Assembly (NCBI RefSeq): GCF_004011695.2
Contig: NC_082417.1
Coordinates: 1,178,001-1,242,000, forward strand
DNA length: 64,000 bases
From: Ascochyta rabiei
Taxonomy: Eukaryota > Ascomycota > Dothideomycetes > Pleosporales > Didymellaceae
Direction: 5' to 3'
A program made the position numbers and the translations under genes. The first letter of the stretch is position 1. Each line of letters starts with the position of its first letter. Shown piece after piece: positions 44,347 to 56,749 of this stretch. The notes beneath the pieces were generated by a model. The model did not search any database and was not told the DNA's origin. It worked only from the letters and a program-made list of their open reading frames with translations.

Positions 44347-47300
44347 ATGTCGAACCACGCAGCAGAGAACAGCCCCACTGCGGCCGTGAATCTTCCCAGC
44401 GACGAATCAGGGAGCAGCAACGGCAGCAGCAGTAACAGTAGGCAACATGGCACAATCAACGCACCGTTCGATAGCTAACAGTCATGCTTCTCCATCACAG
44501 CCTCCGTGCAGACGGCGAAACCTGAGGTGGCACACCCTCCCCCCACCACATTTCCTCCACCGAAAACAGACAAGCCACGGCCGCACATCTGTACCACCTG
44601 CACACGCTCGTTCGCACGACTGGAGCACCTGAAGCGCCATGAGCGGTCGCACACCAAGGAGAAGCCCTTCGAATGTCCCCAATGCACACGATGCTTTGCG
44701 CGGCGCGATCTCCTGTTGCGCCATCAGCAGAAGCTGCATCAGCAGGGCGCGACCACTGCGAGACCTCGCAATGCCCGGCGAGAAAGCACAACCGGGCTAC
44801 CTCCCAACTCCACAAACCGTGTTCGTAAGAACTCCATATCCAGCAACGCAAGCAGCTTCATCCCTGGCACGGGGAGCATGAGGCCGCGCGCCAATACCAT
44901 TAGTCACATCCCCACCGATCAGATTGCAAACTTCATGGCAACACACAACGGGTCGATATCCAGAGGCAGTGGCGGTCACCCAGGCCACTCACACCATGCT
45001 AGTCTGTCTGGTATGGCTGGGCCTGGCCTGTTCGATTACCGAGGCATGTCAACGGCGGTAGGCTCCCACGGGCAACAGCATGGACTGCCACGGCTAGACA
45101 CACATACTGGCTTTGGCGGCATGGGCGGAGGTGGACTTCGTACAGCGCCAGCACAAGGTATGCCAGGGCCTGACGATCTCGAGCTGGAGAAGTTCTTTGG
45201 CGCCTCTTCTGGGTCCACCATCAACCCCAACCAGCTGCATCACTTCAACGGTAACCTTGCTCACCCGCAGTCGCCCTTTCGACAATTCGCCAACCCGTTC
45301 GCTGGCAACAACCCAATTGAGGAAGACGATTTCGCATGGAATGCAGGCATGGATAATTCGATGATGTTCTCAAGCGAGAACGCTATCGAGGAATCTTCTC
45401 CGTCAGCCATCAGCACTGCAAGCCAAGGCGCATTCAACGAGGTCATGTTGGACGGATCAGGTCAACCAACCTCCGCGGCCATGTGGCATAACCCCATGCC
45501 TAGCCACTCCCACATCAACCATCTGGCCTACACAGATGCCATGGCTCCTGTATTTCCTGAGCTGATGATTAACACCATGACAACACCAGAGCTCGTGGAT
45601 CCTTCAACGCAGAATGACTTCTACATCACCTCGCCCCCTCCCCTATCGGCAATGAGCCCTTCAGCAGGTATCCCCGGTATGCCAAACCAGTATTTCCAGG
45701 CGCCCATGACGTTTCAATCTGATGCCGGCAGCATTTCATCGGCGTCCATCAATGGTAGCGCACGACACAGCTCGGTAACTTCGGTCTCTACTGAGACAAT
45801 CACAGATGCTACGCGCCAAGCCATGATTATCAACCTGCAGCAAGCCCTCGAAATGGGCAACGGGCAGCGGCGCTTTTCCCAACCGCACATTAGCTCTCCT
45901 CTATCGGCGCACGGCCAGATTGCGACGCTCCCAAGCACCACGGACATCCAACGTTACGTGAATGCTTACATACTATACTTCCATCCCCACATGCCATTCT
46001 TACATATCCCAACGCTATCGTTTGATACGCCAACATACACGTATCAGGTTCGCACGCCTAGCGATTATCACCATGACGGCATGGTCGGTGGCGGCGGTTG
46101 CCTGATCCTCGCCATGGCTGCGATAGGCGCTCTGTATGAGTTCGAGCCAGTCGTTGCCAAGGATCTTTTTGAGGCTGCCAAGAAACTGATTCTGTATTAC
46201 TTGGACGAGCGTCGCAGGGCTGGCCTGTCAGCTGCAGTGAACGGACCTAGCGCATCGAACGAGTCAGTCAACAAGCCTCCCCTATGGCTGGTTCAAGCCA
46301 TGCTACTCAATCTAATTTTCGGACACAACTGCGGCGATCGACAAGCCGCTGAGGTCGCAAGCACTCACTGTGCAGCTTTGGTCAGTCTTGCCAAAGCTGC
46401 GGGTTTGGACAAGCCCGTGATTCCGGAGCAGAGGACGCAAAGCCCACTGAATCACGCCAATGGAGATGACATGCCCATGACAGACGATTTGAATGGCCAT
46501 GCGGACTCGCCTTCCGACATGCTCGACGATCACAGTCGGTGGATGCAGTGGAAGAAGGTGGAAGAGAGGAAAAGAACATATTACGCCGTGTTTTCCATGT
46601 CAAGCTTGCTTGTCTCAGCGTACGCACACGCTCCGCGGATACTGAACTCTGAGATTCGACTCGACCTCCCTTGCGAAGAAGATCTATGGTCTGCTGAGAA
46701 CTCGCAAGCATGGATGGGGTTGGGAGGATCCATGATCGCCCAGACACGAAACTTGTCCTTCAACGCTGCTATGACCTACCTGCTCGAGGCAAGCACTCGC
46801 CAAGGTGCACCTCGTGTCCAGAATTCGTATGGCCAGCCGTTCGGTGGCAACTCCCTCTGCGACCAGATGGAGAGCGACATTCAACCCAGCACCTTCGGCT
46901 GTTACGTTCTGATCAATGCGTTACACGTGTACATCTGGGAAACGCGACAAAGACATACTGGCCGACTATGGAAGACCCAGGAAACGGAGGCCATGCATGC
47001 ACAGGTGGAGCCTGCTTTAAAGGCTTGGCAGGCTGCCTGGAGAGCCAATCCAAACCACAGCATCGAGCGACCAAGTCCCTTTGGACCATTGTCCGCAGAC
47101 TGCATACCCTTGCTGGATCTCGCCTATGTCCGGCTATTCGTGAACCTCTCCCGGGCGAAAGAACTCTTGTGGCAGCGAGACTTTGATGGCATGGCCAATG
47201 AACTCGCCAAAGGAGTGGACATTGTAGCTCAAGCTGACGGGACGCCTGAACGCTCGGATTCCGCGAAAGCGGGTTCGCCCGGTCATTTTGCCCAACAGCT

Positions 47301-47931
47301 CGACGGGGTCGCATTCGCTGGACCCACAGGTATACAGCAGTCTTCCAAACGCGAGAGGCACCTTCGAAAGGCAGCTTTCTACGCTGCCGACTCTTTGTCC
47401 ATGGCGGACAAACTGGGCGCTACCTATGCCGACTTCACTGCGAGAGAGCTACCAAACTCGTCTGCGCTATGCACATTTGACTGTGCGCAGGTGCTCGCTG
47501 AGTGGGTCGCGACTGTTCAGGATCGCGTCGGTCGTTATCTTGGTGTGCTGGGCAGAGACGATATCGACTACTCGACGGTCCCTGCCATCATGTGCCTTGA
47601 GGACGAGGACGTCAAGCTGTTGCAGAAGATCGCAGACATTCTGCACAATGCTGATATGAAGATGGCTTATGATGCTTCGATCCACAACATCATCAACACC
47701 GTCTTGCCGAGCATGAGTCGCTGCGGTTTCGGTTCCAAGCTTTTGATGGTCACCTCTTACATGCTGTCAAAAGCTGCCGTCTGGCCTGGTAAGTAGGAAT
47801 GAGAGCAAGTCAGAACGTTAGCAGAACTAACCTGAACAGCAGTCACCCAGGTACAAGCACGGGCACTAGAGGCGCACGCTCAATGCATCAACCAACGCGC
47901 CGAAAACTCTGTTCTTGCTCTAGGCTCGTAA
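44347..47931 (+). CDS. C2H2 zinc-finger / fungal_trans transcription factor (Adr1-like fingers)
   Basis: Three exons, 44347-44437, 44501-47788 and 47840-47931, have introns of 63 and 51 bp with CTAAC-type branch sites, both phase 1. They give about 1156 residues. Two C2H2 fingers lie at residues 59-110: [19 protein letters not shown] and [19 protein letters not shown], with Cys 61/64 and 89/92 and His 77/81 and 105/110. The linker [10 protein letters not shown] and this pair resemble yeast Adr1. A long Ser/Asn/His-rich stretch follows, then a fungal_trans-type domain from about 515 ([20 protein letters not shown]). The third exon supplies 31 residues ending LALGS. It is a nuclear regulator; by analogy with Adr1 it might control carbon or lipid use, but orthology is not established. 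Confidence 0.92.
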
Positions 47932-48917
47932 AACCTCGCTCGGAATACAATTACACAAAAAAGTTCAAAAGTCTCCGCCGTCCACCCGCATCGTGTCGGC
48001 GACGACGAGACAGAACGCACCGCATTACACCTGCGGCTTAAAAGCTCGATCAAATTGTAGATCGGCCCATGGACCACGAGCACTACTACCTGTTGCTCTC
48101 AATGATCTTCTTGTACAACTCTTACGAGGCGACGCCACGCAATACTGCGGTCGAAACTCGACACTTCTCTCCTACTACAATCATTTGTTTCAGCTCACCT
48201 TTCTTGCGCTGTGGAATTCAGGGCGTTGCCCGGATTGTCAAGCTGATGAAAGCTACGAAATCCGTGTTGGAAAGAGCTCCAGGGGCCTATATTTGACGAG
48301 GCCTAGTCGGTCGATGACTGGTTTATGGCTTCGGCCGCCTGCAAAGTGTCTTGTCTTGTGCTGAGATTACGAAGGGCTCTCCAATTTTCGGTTTAGGGAC
48401 GGGGCTCGGTGACATGGGAGTAACGGCAAAGGGACAAAAGTGTAATCCAGGTAGATTCTCACCAAGATGCCTAAATCACAAGAAATCTATTTACTACCCT
48501 TCGTCCTTGATCTCTCTCTCTCTCTCTCTCTGCACTCTCTACGCTTCACTGCAGTCTGTAACCCCTCCACAATCCCTTACTCCAATTCAGATCCCCAACG
48601 CTACTCGCTACTCCTACCAAACTTCCCTCCAGAATCAAATTCAATCCTCACACCTTCTTCCACCCAATCATGCACCACCACCGCACAGTGTCCTCCCCTT
48701 CTCAGAACCCACTCACGCTACCTCTCTCCACATGACACTAGGTACCTCACCAGCGCACAGCACAGCCCCTTCTCCTCCTCGTCGTCGGAATCGCAATCAT
48801 GCCCCGGACTTTGGACTCTGGACTCTGGACTCTGGACTCCCTTCCTTTGACCTGTGATTCTCGACGTGTTTTTTCGACGGCGTGTTTTTTTCAATGCAAG
48901 TCGGCTTTTTGAGTCGC

Positions 48918-49008
48918 TTTAGTTGGTGGTAGTTGATGGTAGTTGGTAGTTGGTAGTCGGTAGTCGGTAGTTGGTAGTTGGTAGTTGGTAGTCGGTAGTT
49001 GGTAGGGG
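48918..49008 (+). repeat. GGTAGTT / GGTAGTC heptamer tract
   Basis: About 12 heptamers of GTAGTTG or GTAGTCG. A CTAGACGCTGGACG repeat follows at about 49050-49092. Confidence 0.9.
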
Positions 49009-50499
49009 GTTAGGTTGCTTCTGTGTCGAGCTTCGACGGCCGACGCTGCTGCTGGGACGCTAGACGCTGGACGCTGGACGCTAGACGCTGGCGCCGGTGG
49101 GTTGGTTGTCAGCTGGTCTTGGTGTGGCTGAGCTTGTTGTGGATGAGTAAGGGGATTTGGGGTGCTTGTTTCCACGACGGGGTTGGAATGCAACTGTAGC
49201 GTGGGTGTGGGGTGCAGGATGGTAGGTGGTGGTCGCGGTATGCAGGGAGGGAGGTTGTGGTCGTTCTGTGTTGGTTTCGTGAGAGGGCATGCGGGGGTTG
49301 CGTGCACGTGTCGTGTGGAGGCTGTGGGTGGGCGGGAGACGGCGGGTAGATGGTGCTAGATTGGGATTGCGGCTGTGAGGCTAGTTCTTGGTGGAGATGT
49401 TAGGAGGGTCGTTCGAGCTGTGGCATGGCCTACTCTCAGCTTGTCGATGCTGATTTCCCTTGCTTGGTCTTGCTTTCTCTGTTCGCGCGAACGAGCATCT
49501 GCCTGATGCCCATCTGCGATATCAACCCAGACACACCGTACGCGCGATCGAATCCCTCTGTCCTCGCCCTCCTCTTTGCTTCGGTCCCAGCTCCCGCGTT
49601 TCTCCTCGGAAATTCCATGTCGAATATCGCTTTCCCTATCCCCATCATCGGTACCTGGACCCATCATGTCATCATCGCGAATCGGAATCTAGTGCCGCTG
49701 CCTATTTCCCACCAACCGGACTTGGCTCCGTGACTACAACACACCAGTGCGCTCGAACAAAGACCTTAAACGACACTTACAACTAGCCGCACTCTGGGCC
49801 CGCCAGGTTCTAGGCGCCGCTGGGGAGGCGGGACGGGGTGCTGGGAGGAAGTGTGGTGCGGTAGGGTAGGTGGGGAGATTCAGGGCGGCGTTCAGGGCGG
49901 CGAACGCCGGGTGGTGCTGATGGATGAGCCTCGATAAGGCGTGGCGCTGCGTGGTGCGGCTGCGTGGGCATTTACTCACTCACATACTTAGTTACATAGT
50001 AGAACTCAACATAGACGACATGTGCGGATCGTTGTGTAGAAGACTAGTGTTGGGAGATGGGTAGGTACACTACTGTACGTACATACATACATCATGACTT
50101 TAGCCTTATTAGCACCATCGCACCACTACATCCCGACACTGTGGTAGCAGGAGAGCCCAAGTGTTGATGCATGGGTAATGATGACCCTGCCCTTGGCAAG
50201 TTCTAAGGCCTGGACTGGCTGCGTTTAGGTACTGGTGTAAATACATGTGCACCGAGAGACAATGGGCGTGGGGGTCGTGACTTGGTTGTGAGTAGTTGTG
50301 TTTGAGTTGTGGTTGGGTCAGGGCTAGTTTTTTCTCAGACGTTCTTCCTTGCACGTTCCGTCCCACGCGTCCGATCCCGCAGAGCAGAAGGCGGGATCTC
50401 GACAAATTCTACTTTCGATCGGTGTTTGGTTGATGCTTGGCTGGTGTTTGGTCGACGTCTAGGGGTGGAGGGTGGGTGATGGGAGGGAATGTACAATAC

Positions 50500-50762
50500 T
50501 GTACTGTGTTGTTGCAGTGCTATCGCTGTTACTATATTGTTACAATGCCGTTATTGTGCTGTTACTATACTATTACTTTACTATTACTATGCGGTTACTG
50601 TAGTATTACTATACTGTTACTATACCATTACCATACTGTTACTCTACTATTACTGTACTGTTACTATACCATTACTATACTGTTACTCTACTATTACTAT
50701 ACTATTACTATACTGTTACTGTAGTATTACTATACTGTTACTGTAGTATTATTATCATCATT
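50500..50762 (+). repeat. TACTGT / TACTAT hexamer-like tract
   Basis: About 260 bp of 6-bp TACTGT, TACTAT and TACCAT units arranged irregularly, mostly differing by transitions. It has no cytosine-rich strand and no coding signal; apparent Leu/Tyr-rich frames are repeat artefacts. Confidence 0.92.
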
Positions 50763-51326
50763 ACTACTGCCTACTATGCAGTGCAATTGCAGTGGATGTT
50801 GGATTCACGCAGTCATGCTGGGGGACAGTCATGACGAGAGTCTGTCAGAACGACCGACACAGTGTCTGGACGGACAGACTGCGCTCCGCATGCAGCGCAG
50901 CGTTAGGGTTTGCGGCAGCAGTGGACCGAACCAAGATGGGGTCCACTTGGTTGGTGTGGCTGGCAAGTGACCTGGTCCTTTGGGTGGTGGACGAGTGGTG
51001 GACTCGGCGGCAGACAAGGTCTTGGGAGGACATCAGCGCGTTGATGGTTGATCGCAAAGAAATGGCGAGAGTCGAAAAGCACAGACAACTCACACTGGAC
51101 ACGAGTTGCTTGGTCAGAAGACAAGACATGTACTCGGAACTCGAACTGCCTGCGCCGTAGCTTCACGAAGGAAGTTTCGGGGGGAGTGGTTTCAAAACGT
51201 TGCCTTGTGGTGAATGCAATTGAATTACAAATACAGCTAGCGCATTGCGCAGGAGAGGTGCCTGGGTATCAAAGAAGCAATCAACGCTGAAAATAGTCCA
51301 ATACTGTGTCGAGCGAGGTCAAGGTG

Positions 51327-52657
51327 TCAGTCGAAATTGAAGAAAGCGTCGTTAAAGGCCGAGTCTCCCCCCTCCGGGTTGTCGTAGTCGTCCAGATTGA
51401 AGAGGTCTTCGAGGTTGTCGGTAGTCATGGTCTCCATGGGCTCGTCAAGGGTGTTGTTGGTGTCGTTTGCATCGTGAGTGGGTTTGGTGTCTGCTGGTTC
51501 CTGGACAGGTTTCAAGTCCTTTGTGTCGTCTGCTTGTGGCGCAGGCTGTGGCGCATGTTGCTGGGTGGGCTCTGCAGGCTTTGGCTGCTCCAGTGGAGGC
51601 TTCGAGTCGGCGTTGGCGTCAGCGTTGGAGTCTGCGGTTGTGTCTGGGAGATCAGACATGGAGAAGTCGAGGTCCATGTCGGCGCTGGGCGCGTTGTTGT
51701 TGTTGCTGTTGTTGTTGCTGTTGCTGTTGTTGTTGCTGCTGTTGCTGTTGTTGTTGCTGCTGTTGCTGTCGCCACCGCTCTTTGCAAAGCCTTCTAGGCC
51801 ACGCAAGAGCGATGGCCCCTCGTCGAGATGGAAGTCGAGGTCGTCGGACGTGTCCATGGTGTCGGCGGGGTTGTCGTGGGTGCCAGACGTGTCCATTGCA
51901 TCGCCAAACTCAAAGTCGAAGTCGAACTCGTGCTCGTGTGGGATGGAGTCGGTGGGTGTGCCGTGGAAGAGAGGATCGGCGGGCGGCGCGGTGGTGGTGT
52001 CTGGCGGTGGTGGCTGCTGTGCTTCGTCTTCGACCTTGGGGACCGCTTCTGGCGAGTCTGGTTTGGTGGGTTGCTGGGTGGGTTGCTTGGCGGGCTGCTC
52101 GGTGGGCTGCTCGGCGGGCGGTGGAGCCTCGGGCTGGGGGGCGGGCGTGGTGCTCTCTGGCTTCACGGCCACGTCTCCCTCTTCTTCTTTTGCAGGCACG
52201 CTGAGCCCCGACTCTGCAGCGGCGCGGGCGCTTTCCGCCTCGTGGTGCTTGGCTGCAGCCTCGCGCTCCTTGCGGTGGTGCAACAACAAGGCCAGGTCCC
52301 GTCGCAGGACGGATTGCGCCAGGCGGACCTCGTTCTCGAGCTCGTCGAGGGCGTCGTGGAAGCGGTCGGTGGCGGCGGGGACGGCGCGCTGCATGCCCTG
52401 CTTCATGCGGCCGGTGCCACCGCCGGCGTGGTGCTCTTTGATGAAGCGGCCCGTCGTCAGTAACTGCACATGGAGGTGAGCGCCATGCCTGGGGGAGTGA
52501 TGGGGACTGCGGTGGGCGCGCGTACCACCATGTTCAGCATGCCCTGCAAGAGGTCGAGATTGGGGTTGCCGGGGGCTGCAAGAGGTGCAGGAGGTGCAGG
52601 GGCTGCAGGGGCCTTGGGCGGCGGCTGCGCGGCGGGCTCTGGCTTGACCGAGGCCAT
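51327..52657 (-). CDS. acidic low-complexity protein, possibly Mediator-related
   Basis: Exon 1 (52526-52657) and exon 2 (51327-52463) are joined across a 62-bp intron (GTACGC...TGCAG, phase 0), giving about 422 residues. An Ala/Pro-rich start leads to NLDLLQGMLNM, then TTGRFIKEHHAGGGTGRMKQ and a helical segment, FHDALDELENEVRLAQSVLRR. After that come Gln/Pro-rich and acidic stretches (FDFDFEFGDAMD), a long Asn/Ser run at about 275-300, and a very acidic end (NLEDLFNLDD, FNDAFFNFD). The helical block followed by an acidic tail suggests a transcription co-activator. I recall similar fungal proteins annotated as Mediator tail subunits, but I am not certain of this. It is divergent from PUB1, 1080 bp away. 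Confidence 0.8.
51698..51772 (-). repeat. Asn/Ser trinucleotide run within the acidic protein
   Basis: On the coding strand this is AAC/AAT and AGC codons alternating in patterns such as SNNNSNSSNNN. The codons are mixed, so it is not a pure microsatellite. Length variation between strains is likely. Confidence 0.85.
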
Positions 52658-53737
52658 TGTGGTGGTGGTGGTCGTCGTCTTCGTCGTGGTGGTGGTGGTG
52701 GTGGTGGTGGTCGTCGTGGTGGTGAGGCGTGAGGGAGGCGTGAGGGAGGCGTGAGGGAGGCGTGAGGGCAGAGCGAGGCCGGCGCGTTCGTTGACAGCTG
52801 CGCGGGTCACTGCGCGACGCACGACTCGGAAAAAGGGTCCCCGCCTAGCCCCGGCCTGGCTGACTGGCTGGCTGGCTCCAAGGCTGGCTGGCTCCATGGC
52901 TCCATGGCTCCATGGCTCCCATGGCCAAGCTTCCGTCGCCGGTAACAAATGCCCCCAACGGGCCTGCGCTAGTGCGCTTCGGGGCAACAATACGCGGCCA
53001 AGGCCCTGCCGCAATCTCACGCACCACCACGACCACAGTGGCCTTGTTCAGTCCTCGAGGCTTGCACTCCATGGCCACGCACACATGCACGCATGCACGC
53101 ACATTCATAGCTGGCAGACGATGCGCAACGGACCTGCTCGCCGGCGGCAAGGGTGTCGACGTCTGCACTGGCAAACGGCTGCACGCACGAATCAGACCAT
53201 CAAGACCACCGCAGCCTGTAATTTACAACAGGCCAGGCGGCTCGCTGTACTTCGCAAGGCTAGTCGCCGGCCCGCTGCATCAATCAGGCGCCCGTCTACC
53301 TACCTACTCATGTTGCAACCACCTCCCGCCTCGACACCTTTCTCACTCCTCCACCCCACCCCCGGACCAGGCCCAGAAACTGCCTACCTGTCGTCGTCTG
53401 GCAAAGGGTCCCTTTCTCGTCCTTTCTGCATCTCCTTTTGCTGTCTCCTTGCCTCTTCCCTTTCGTCTTGTCAGCGTCAGCTCGCCGCGGTACTCGTGCC
53501 TGCCTTGGGATTTCCTTGCCGCCTCCACGCAGCTGTCAACACCCCACCTCGCTCACGACTGCGCTTTTCGTCCCGCCTCGTCAGCGTCGTCCCACTTCGT
53601 CCCCCCCCCTTTCGTCGCCTTCGACTTTTTCGCATCGTCTTTCGCGTCGCAAAAGTCTCGAGTCTGCAGTATAGAAATAAATCGTTGCTACTGCCAATTC
53701 ACCACTGATTCCACCGCCGCTTTCTCTCCCATCAGCC
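52658..53737. promoter_or_regulatory. divergent promoter region upstream of PUB1
   Basis: These 1080 bp lie between the divergently transcribed acidic protein and PUB1. They hold a GGT/CGT trinucleotide tract at 52662-52725, GTGAGGGAGGC repeats to about 52765, GGCTCCAT repeats near 52875-52920, and a long C/T-rich stretch at about 53330-53640 just before PUB1, typical of highly expressed fungal genes. Several open frames cross it, but none has a domain. Promoter function is inferred. Confidence 0.5.
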
Positions 53738-55491
53738 ATGGCCGACGCTGCTCCCCCCGGCAGCAACCTGCCGCCCCCACCGCCCTCCGCCGGTCCTCCT
53801 GGCTACGACGGCCAGCAGGGCAACCCCCAGCAGCAGCACATGCCTCCTCCTGCGCTCGCCCCTGTGATCATCCCGCAAAACACGAACCCCATTCCGACGG
53901 CCATCAGCTCTCCCATGTCCGGCGGCGTCATGTCTCCCGGCAGCGCCACGGGTCCTGGCTACGCTTCGCGCCGTGCCGCGCCGGAGCCCAACAAGAGGGC
54001 CCTGTACGTCGGCGGTCTGGACCCCCGTGTCACCGAAGACGTTCTGCGCCAGATCTTCGAGACAACGGGCCACGTTCAGAGCGTCAAGATCATCCCTGAC
54101 AAGACTGCCAGCGCTCCCTCGGTAAGTCCTTCTCCGCAGCCGCCGTCACCATGACCGTCGCCGCCGCCGCCAGCCCTGCCTGGGCCATGGCTGTCACGAT
54201 CCATGTCTTCAACTAACACCTACACTTGCAGGGCTTCAACTACGGCTTTGTCGAGTACGATGATCCTGGTGCGGCCGAGCGAGGCATGCAGACCCTCAAC
54301 GGTCGCCGCATCCACAACAACGTAAGCGGGCATGCAGGACAGGAGTAAACAGGAGCATGATCTGATGGAGAACAGGAAATTCGTGTCAACTGGGCCTACC
54401 AGTCCAACAACACCGCCAAGGAGGACACCTCAAACCACTTCCACATCTTCGTTGGCGACCTGTCCAATGAGGTCAACGATGAGGTGCTTCTCCAAGCCTT
54501 CTCCACCTTTGGCCCCGTCTCCGAGGCCCGCGTCATGTGGGACATGAAGACGGGCAGGTCTCGTGGCTACGGTTTCGTGGCATTCCGTGATCGCGCCGAT
54601 GCCGAGCGAGCACTCAGCTCCATGGATGGAGAGTGGCTTGGTTCGCGTGCCATTCGCTGCAACTGGGCCAACCAAAAGGGTCAGCCCTCCATCTCCCAGC
54701 AGCAGGCCATGGCCTCGATGGGCATGACTCCGACAACGCCTTTCGGCCACCACCACTTCCCCACCCACGGCGTCCAGAGCTACGACATGGTGGTTGCCCA
54801 GACCCCCCAGTGGCAGACTACCTGCTACGTCGGCAACCTCACGCCATACACGTCGCAGTCTGATCTCGTTCCTCTTTTCCAGAACTTTGGTTATGTCACC
54901 GAGACGCGCTTCCAGTCTGACCGCGGTTTTGCTTTCATCAAAATGGACACCCATGAAAACGCTGCCATGGCCATCTGCCAACTCAACGGCTACAACGTCA
55001 ATGGCCGACCTCTGAAGTGCAGCGTAGGTTGAGTCGGTTCCTTTTTGTTTCTTCTGTTTGCTTACGCTTCGATGCAGTGGGGCAAAGATCGCCCGCCCAC
55101 CGGCCAGTTTGAAGGCTACTCGCCTGCAGGTCCGAGCCCAGCGTACGCTCAGACGCCCAGCGCGTACTTTCCTCAGTATGGTGGCGGACCAGGTGGTCCC
55201 ATGTCACCTTCAGGTGAGCGGCACCGGAGGAAGCTACAGTACCGAAAAACACAATCTAATGCGCGGGCAGGACCCAGCCCCGGCGGACAACCCTTTGCTC
55301 AGCAACAAGCCGGCTTTGGGGGTCCTGGCATGAACTACCAGCAGATGCAGCCGCAGCAGATGCAGCCACAGCAGATGCAGCCAGGTAGTGCTGGTGGCTA
55401 CGGTCGTGGCGCGCCCGCCCCCCAGCAGCAATGGGGCCAGCCCGGCCAGGGCGGCTTCAACCAAAACGGCTTCGGTGGCTACCAGGGATAG
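53738..55491 (+). CDS. PUB1: poly(U)/poly(A) RNA-binding protein, TIA-1/Pub1 family
   Basis: Five exons, 53738-54121, 54232-54321, 54376-55023, 55078-55213 and 55271-55491, give about 492 residues. A Pro/Gln-rich N-terminus precedes three RRMs. RRM1 has RALYVGGLDP and, across an intron, NYGFVEYDD. RRM2 has FHIFVGDLS and RGYGFVAFRD. RRM3 has TTCYVGNLTPYT and RGFAFIKMD. The C-terminus is Gly/Gln-rich with four QQMQP repeats and ends NQNGFGGYQG, a prion-like composition that favours stress granules. Family members shuttle between nucleus and cytoplasm and bind AU/U-rich mRNA to stabilise it. The fourth intron is a multiple of three with no stop, so its retention would add 19 residues. Confidence 0.95.
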
Positions 55492-56749
55492 CCCCTGATG
55501 GTCGTCTTCTTGTTTCGCGTCCTTCTGCCTCTCCTGCCGACGTTCTTGGTTGCGGCCCTTCTTGATTAGCGTCGATCTCTGCATCCCCCTCATCTGCTAT
55601 CTATCACGTCCTTACAAGGAGACTGTACTGCATCAAGACGGGGCGAGCGGTGTGCCATCTTGCCTCGCAGACTTTGTTTTGGTTTCTGGTGCGACTACCC
55701 TTTGTACGTTTCTCTGCTGTTCGGCTCGACGGGCCGTCTTGTTGGACATGTTTCACAATGGGCTACGGTCGTCGCTCAATGGATTTCTTTACACTGCATT
55801 GCTCTCGTTACGTCAACATGGGCGCCGCGCCCTCTGACCATGTCTCTCTTCCATCTCAAGTGGATGTTGTCGATGTTGTATTCGGATTTTCCTTGGACCT
55901 ACCTCTTGATGTTGAAAAAGTATGTGGGCTTCCTGCAAGCATGGCGTCCCCGTTGCATACCCCCCTCTTCTGTTGTCTGAGCGACTTGTTACGGCCGTAC
56001 TTTCTCTATGGACACGATTCATCTCCCTGCCCCTTCTCTAACGACTTTGTCTGCGTTGCCATGATGAAACGACAAAAGCATGCGCGTGTTCCTGTTCCTG
56101 TTCTGATAGTTCGAAGTCCTAGTGCGGGCTGAGTGAGCCGGGATGGTCTTGGCTGGCATGGAGTAATTGAAGTGGGCTAGTCTGAGAGGATGCGCCGCGG
56201 ATGAACGGTGTTGATGCAGGGGCTAGAATGGATTTGTGCATTCATGTCTGCCTTGCGCTGGACCGAAACTTGTCCCCCATTGTTGACAGGCTGCCGCTGT
56301 GTGATGTGAATGCACTATTGTATCTAGGAATTGATTGTTGCGAGTCCTGCTTTGACTCGAGTACCTCGAGTACACCCGAGTACGTCTGGTGGTGCTGATC
56401 GAACACTTCATACCGAGCTAGGCTCGTTTGGTGCACGCCAAATCCGTAGAGAGTCGCGAGTCGCGTCAACGCGTAGAGTGGGTCGCCCTCACACATGCAC
56501 ACCCTCGACACACTGACTCTGCTGCTTTCCTTTCTCGTCGCCTCTTTCCTTTGCTGTATGCTTTTCGCCTTTGCGAAATTGGGTGCGTCGCTACGATTGT
56601 TCTCTGCGAAGGGGCCGCAGCTTCCACTCCTGCGTGCGCACCTCGCTCCAACACGCCTCTTGACCTCGCCCCGGCGGCCACAACAAGCTGTCCCCACGCC
56701 TCGCCATCACCACGGCTACCTCGCCGCCCGGCCCCACACCATATCGAAC
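55492..56749. other. PUB1 3' UTR and PIF1 leader
   Basis: No separate gene is supported. The first part is T-rich and likely PUB1 3' UTR. From 56495 an open frame in phase with PIF1 reaches the start at 56750 and may be translated as an N-terminal extension (see the helicase). Confidence 0.55.

Larger units (their letters stand above)
47932..51326. other. intergenic region with microsatellites
   Basis: No supported gene in about 3.4 kb. It includes TC-rich sequence near 48510-48530, CTCTGGACT repeats near 48808-48840, GGTAGTT/GGTAGTC repeats and a long TACTATTACTG tract. Short frames around 49425-49790 and 50792-51160 occur on both strands without domain signal. Confidence 0.5.

Noticed and set aside
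50437..50746. Leu/Tyr-rich membrane-like frames
   Set aside because: They are direct translations of the TACTGT/TACTAT repeat tract.
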